From NCBI GenBank assembly GCA_900299345.1, contig OMJM01000030.1, positions 1-49,188 on the forward strand: a DNA stretch of 49,188 nt, in the 5' to 3' direction. Under the pieces are notes generated by a model. It did no database searches and had not been told where the DNA came from. It saw nothing but the letters and a program-made list of their open reading frames with translations. Source of the stretch: a bacterium (GTDB lineage: Bacteria; Fibrobacterota; Fibrobacteria; UBA11236). Shown here piece after piece: positions 47,360 to 49,188 of this stretch (positions are counted from its first letter, which is position 1; each line of letters begins with the position of its first letter). The translations under genes were made by a program, and so were the position numbers.

Positions 47360-47989
47360 CTAGCGCATGTCCACGGTTTCAGTGCCCGGAGGCGGCTGCA
47401 GCGTGAAATCCCTGGTGCTGATGTGCACTCCGTAGCGCAAGGATTTGACAACGTAGGTCACACGGTTTCCGGCGCCATCCTGTGTTTCCACGGATCGGAT
47501 TGCGTTTCCGGGATCCAAGGTGACGATCAGGCTATCCAGATTTTCTTTCGTTGCGGTTGGATCAAGCACGACGCGCAAACCTTTTTTCAGATGAGAGGCA
47601 TTGACAGGGCGCGCATCCAAAAAGCGCAACAGGATGCCGTCCGCGCCACCCGCATCCGCAGCGTCCCGGATGATCACCTGTTTCGTGGAGGGCGTGTATT
47701 GACGCAAGGCTTTCCCATCGCAAACCACCGTGCCTCCGGCATGTTCCAACCGGAAACGGCCTGAATCGGCCACCAGCAAACTCCCTTTGGAAGGCGGCAA
47801 CGGCTCCCCATCAGCGCCCATGGCGCGCGCTTCAAATTTCAACGCGAAACTTTTTGCCGCACGATGTTGTTTTGCGAGTTGCGGGAGAATACGCTGCGCA
47901 TCGCGCCACGCTGAGGAGTCGCGAATCGCCTCTGCATGTGCGATGGCGATTCCGGAGAAAATTGCAAGGTGAAACAAAATGGAACGCAT
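47360..47989 (-). CDS. lolA: LolA-like outer-membrane lipoprotein carrier
   Basis: This is a periplasmic protein of about 209 residues with a signal peptide (MRSILFHLAIFSGIAIAHA) and a LolA-fold series: FALKFEARAMGADGE, KGSLLVADSGRFRLEHAGGTVVCDGKALRQYTPSTKQV, and LIVTLDPGNAIRSVETQDGAGN. LolA takes lipoproteins from the LolCD complex to the outer membrane. The start at 47989 puts a normal signal peptide at the N-terminus; 47998 adds three residues, and a frame to 48079 would overlap the divergent HEAT gene. No clear ribosome binding site was seen. Confidence 0.82.
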   Translation of the reverse strand: MRSILFHLAIFSGIAIAHAEAIRDSSAWRDAQRILPQLAKQHRAAKSFALKFEARAMGADGEPLPPSKGSLLVADSGRFRLEHAGGTVVCDGKALRQYTPSTKQVIIRDAADAGGADGILLRFLDARPVNASHLKKGLRVVLDPTATKENLDSLIVTLDPGNAIRSVETQDGAGNRVTYVVKSLRYGVHISTRDFTLQPPPGTETVDMR

Positions 47990-48034
47990 GTGGAGCATTG
48001 AGGTGATATATAAAGAATTCCTAATTTTACCACC

Positions 48035-48997
48035 ATGGAACACGCAGGTCATTCCTCGCATCCCGAGCGGCCGGATCACAATCCCGAGAAGTCGGGTATT
48101 TTCAAGCGCATCGAGGCTATCGGCAACCGCGAAGTGGATGCCATGGATTCCCCACGCCAGTTGCAGGAATTTCTGACCTCACCCGATCCCGAAATCGCGA
48201 TTTCAGCCTTGCAGGTGGCGGGGAATTTCATCGGGGATCAGGCGCTTTTCGAGGAAGTCCTGCGCATGGCAGCTTCTCATTCCGAAGAGGAAGTGCGCGG
48301 GATCGCCTGCAACTGCCTGGGCAATGTGATTTATGACGGACTCGAGTTTGAGGCGGAACTTCCGGAAGGTGTTGAAGCGCCGGAGCCGCAGGGTAAATCC
48401 GAATTTTATCAGACGGTCAAGGAATTCCTGCTGGGGCGCGTGGATGCGCTCATGGAAAGCATGGAGGTGCGCCGTCGCATTGTGGAGTCGCTCGGCTATC
48501 TGGCGTGGAAGGCGGAAGTGCGGGAAATCGTGCTCCGCTATTACCGTCAGGCGCCCAATCCTTTCGTCAAAGTCAGCGCCCTGTATGCGATGGGATTGGT
48601 CAAGGATCCTGTGTTTGAACGCATCATTCTGGAAGAACTTTACAGCGCCAACGAGAACGTCCTTATCGAAGCAGCGCATGCTTCGCACATGTTGCATCTG
48701 CGCGCGGCGGCCCCGCGATTGGCGGAACTCGCGCGCCACTCCAGTCTCGACGTGCGTTACGAAGCCGTGATGGCTTTGGGATTCGTGGGCCATCCCGAAA
48801 TCCTTCCCGATCTGTTCGGTCAGATCGAATCCGAGAACAAGGATTCCCAGGATATCGCCGAAGCGTTGAAGCATGCCCGTTCCGCCCTCAAGCAACGCTC
48901 CATGATCGAGCGCGGCGAAACCTTGTGGGACGATCAGCAGGTGCTCAGCGAAATCGACGAGATGCTGGAAAACCCGGAGAGCGGCTCTCAGCCGTGA
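48035..48997 (+). CDS. HEAT-repeat protein
   Basis: This 320-residue soluble protein has an N-terminal polar tail (1-40) and HEAT/armadillo-like helical repeats: PEIAISALQVAGNF, EEVRGIACNCLGNVI, EVRRRIVESLGYLAW, PFVKVSALYAMGLV, LIEAAHASHMLHL and DVRYEAVMALGFVGH. Such proteins act as scaffolds. The stop overlaps a GTG start of a Mur ligase as GTGA, so the two are translationally coupled; a role in cell-wall synthesis or its control is suggested by that alone. No enzyme motif is present. Confidence 0.85.
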   Translation: MEHAGHSSHPERPDHNPEKSGIFKRIEAIGNREVDAMDSPRQLQEFLTSPDPEIAISALQVAGNFIGDQALFEEVLRMAASHSEEEVRGIACNCLGNVIYDGLEFEAELPEGVEAPEPQGKSEFYQTVKEFLLGRVDALMESMEVRRRIVESLGYLAWKAEVREIVLRYYRQAPNPFVKVSALYAMGLVKDPVFERIILEELYSANENVLIEAAHASHMLHLRAAAPRLAELARHSSLDVRYEAVMALGFVGHPEILPDLFGQIESENKDSQDIAEALKHARSALKQRSMIERGETLWDDQQVLSEIDEMLENPESGSQP

Positions 48998-49188
48998 TCC
49001 CCTCGCTCGACTCCTGTCATTTTTCCGGTATCGCGGGCGGGGGCATGAGTGCCCTTGCGCAATACCTGCGGTTCGCGGGCCGCAAGGTTTCCGGATCGGA
49101 TCGCGGGTTTGATCGGGGCGGTGAAACCACCAAACGCGACTACTTCGCGAAACACGGAATCCGCATCACACCGCAGGACGGTAGTGGA
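48994..49188 (+). CDS. Mur ligase (MurC/Mpl-like), 5' part only
   Basis: The last 65 codons of the window, from GTG at 48994, encode CHFSGIAGGGMSALAQYL followed by GRKVSGSDRGFDRGG and KHGIRITPQDGS. This is the N-terminal UMP-binding Rossmann domain of MurC-type ligases (compare the H-F-x-G-I-G-G-x-G-M-S and GSD motifs). The ATP-binding P-loop lies beyond the window, so MurC (adds L-alanine to UDP-MurNAc) and Mpl (recycles tripeptide) cannot be told apart. The GTGA overlap with the HEAT gene decides the start. Confidence 0.85.
   Translation, partial: MIPSLDSCHFSGIAGGGMSALAQYLRFAGRKVSGSDRGFDRGGETTKRDYFAKHGIRITPQDGSG

Overview
The window reads as chromosomal, protein-dense DNA (about 55% G+C by eye) from a Gram-negative (diderm) bacterium. 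It carries lipid A genes (lpxD, lpxC, fabZ, lpxA), the outer-membrane assembly factor BamA with an OmpH/Skp chaperone, and Lol lipoprotein-sorting genes (lolC, lolD, lolA). It also has an McsA-McsB-ClpC type cluster, PorV/PorQ-like barrels, and several secreted enzymes with a short C-terminal beta domain of the type IX-secretion kind. This mix fits Fibrobacterota or a neighbouring FCB-group lineage; that assignment is inference, since no rRNA or other taxonomic marker is present. No tRNA, rRNA, CRISPR array, insertion sequence or prophage was seen, and no gene-free stretch exceeds 300 bases.

Layout. 1-8494 is an envelope-polysaccharide region: the start of an Omp85-type barrel protein, a GT9-like glycosyltransferase, a membrane phospho-group transferase of the sulfatase fold, two GT4 glycosyltransferases, a methyltransferase and a flippase. 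8533-11692 holds a MazG-like protein, a cyclopropane-synthase-like enzyme translationally adjacent to a UbiA prenyltransferase, and a small barrel protein. 11745-14423 holds a secreted protein of unknown role and an LpoB-like / COG3014-like lipoprotein pair. 14429-16869 holds a sugar aminotransferase and purA. 16940-21496 holds two divergent paralogous DUF1080 proteins and a PQQ-type sugar dehydrogenase, all secreted. 21534-23938 holds gmd and hom, divergent.

23989-29942 is a tight cluster lolC-lolD-mcsA-mcsB-clpC in which the first four genes overlap. The McsB homologue has lost most of the recognisable phosphagen-kinase catalytic residues, and this is the most unusual thing in the window. 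30074-36979 is an outer-membrane biogenesis operon bamA-ompH-lpxD-(beta-hydroxyacid dehydrogenase)-lpxC-fabZ-lpxA. 36976-42479 holds a secreted M28 peptidase, rsgA, an ABC-F ATPase and a second UbiA-family enzyme.

42552-43259 is a secreted-protein gene interrupted by an in-frame TGA. 43263-47320 is a minus-strand run of yajQ, a secreted propeller-like protein, a PorV-like and a PorQ-like barrel. lolA, a HEAT-repeat protein and the start of a Mur ligase close the window. Three good intrinsic terminators and several inverted repeats are listed as sites. All functional calls come from reading motifs; no database search was run.
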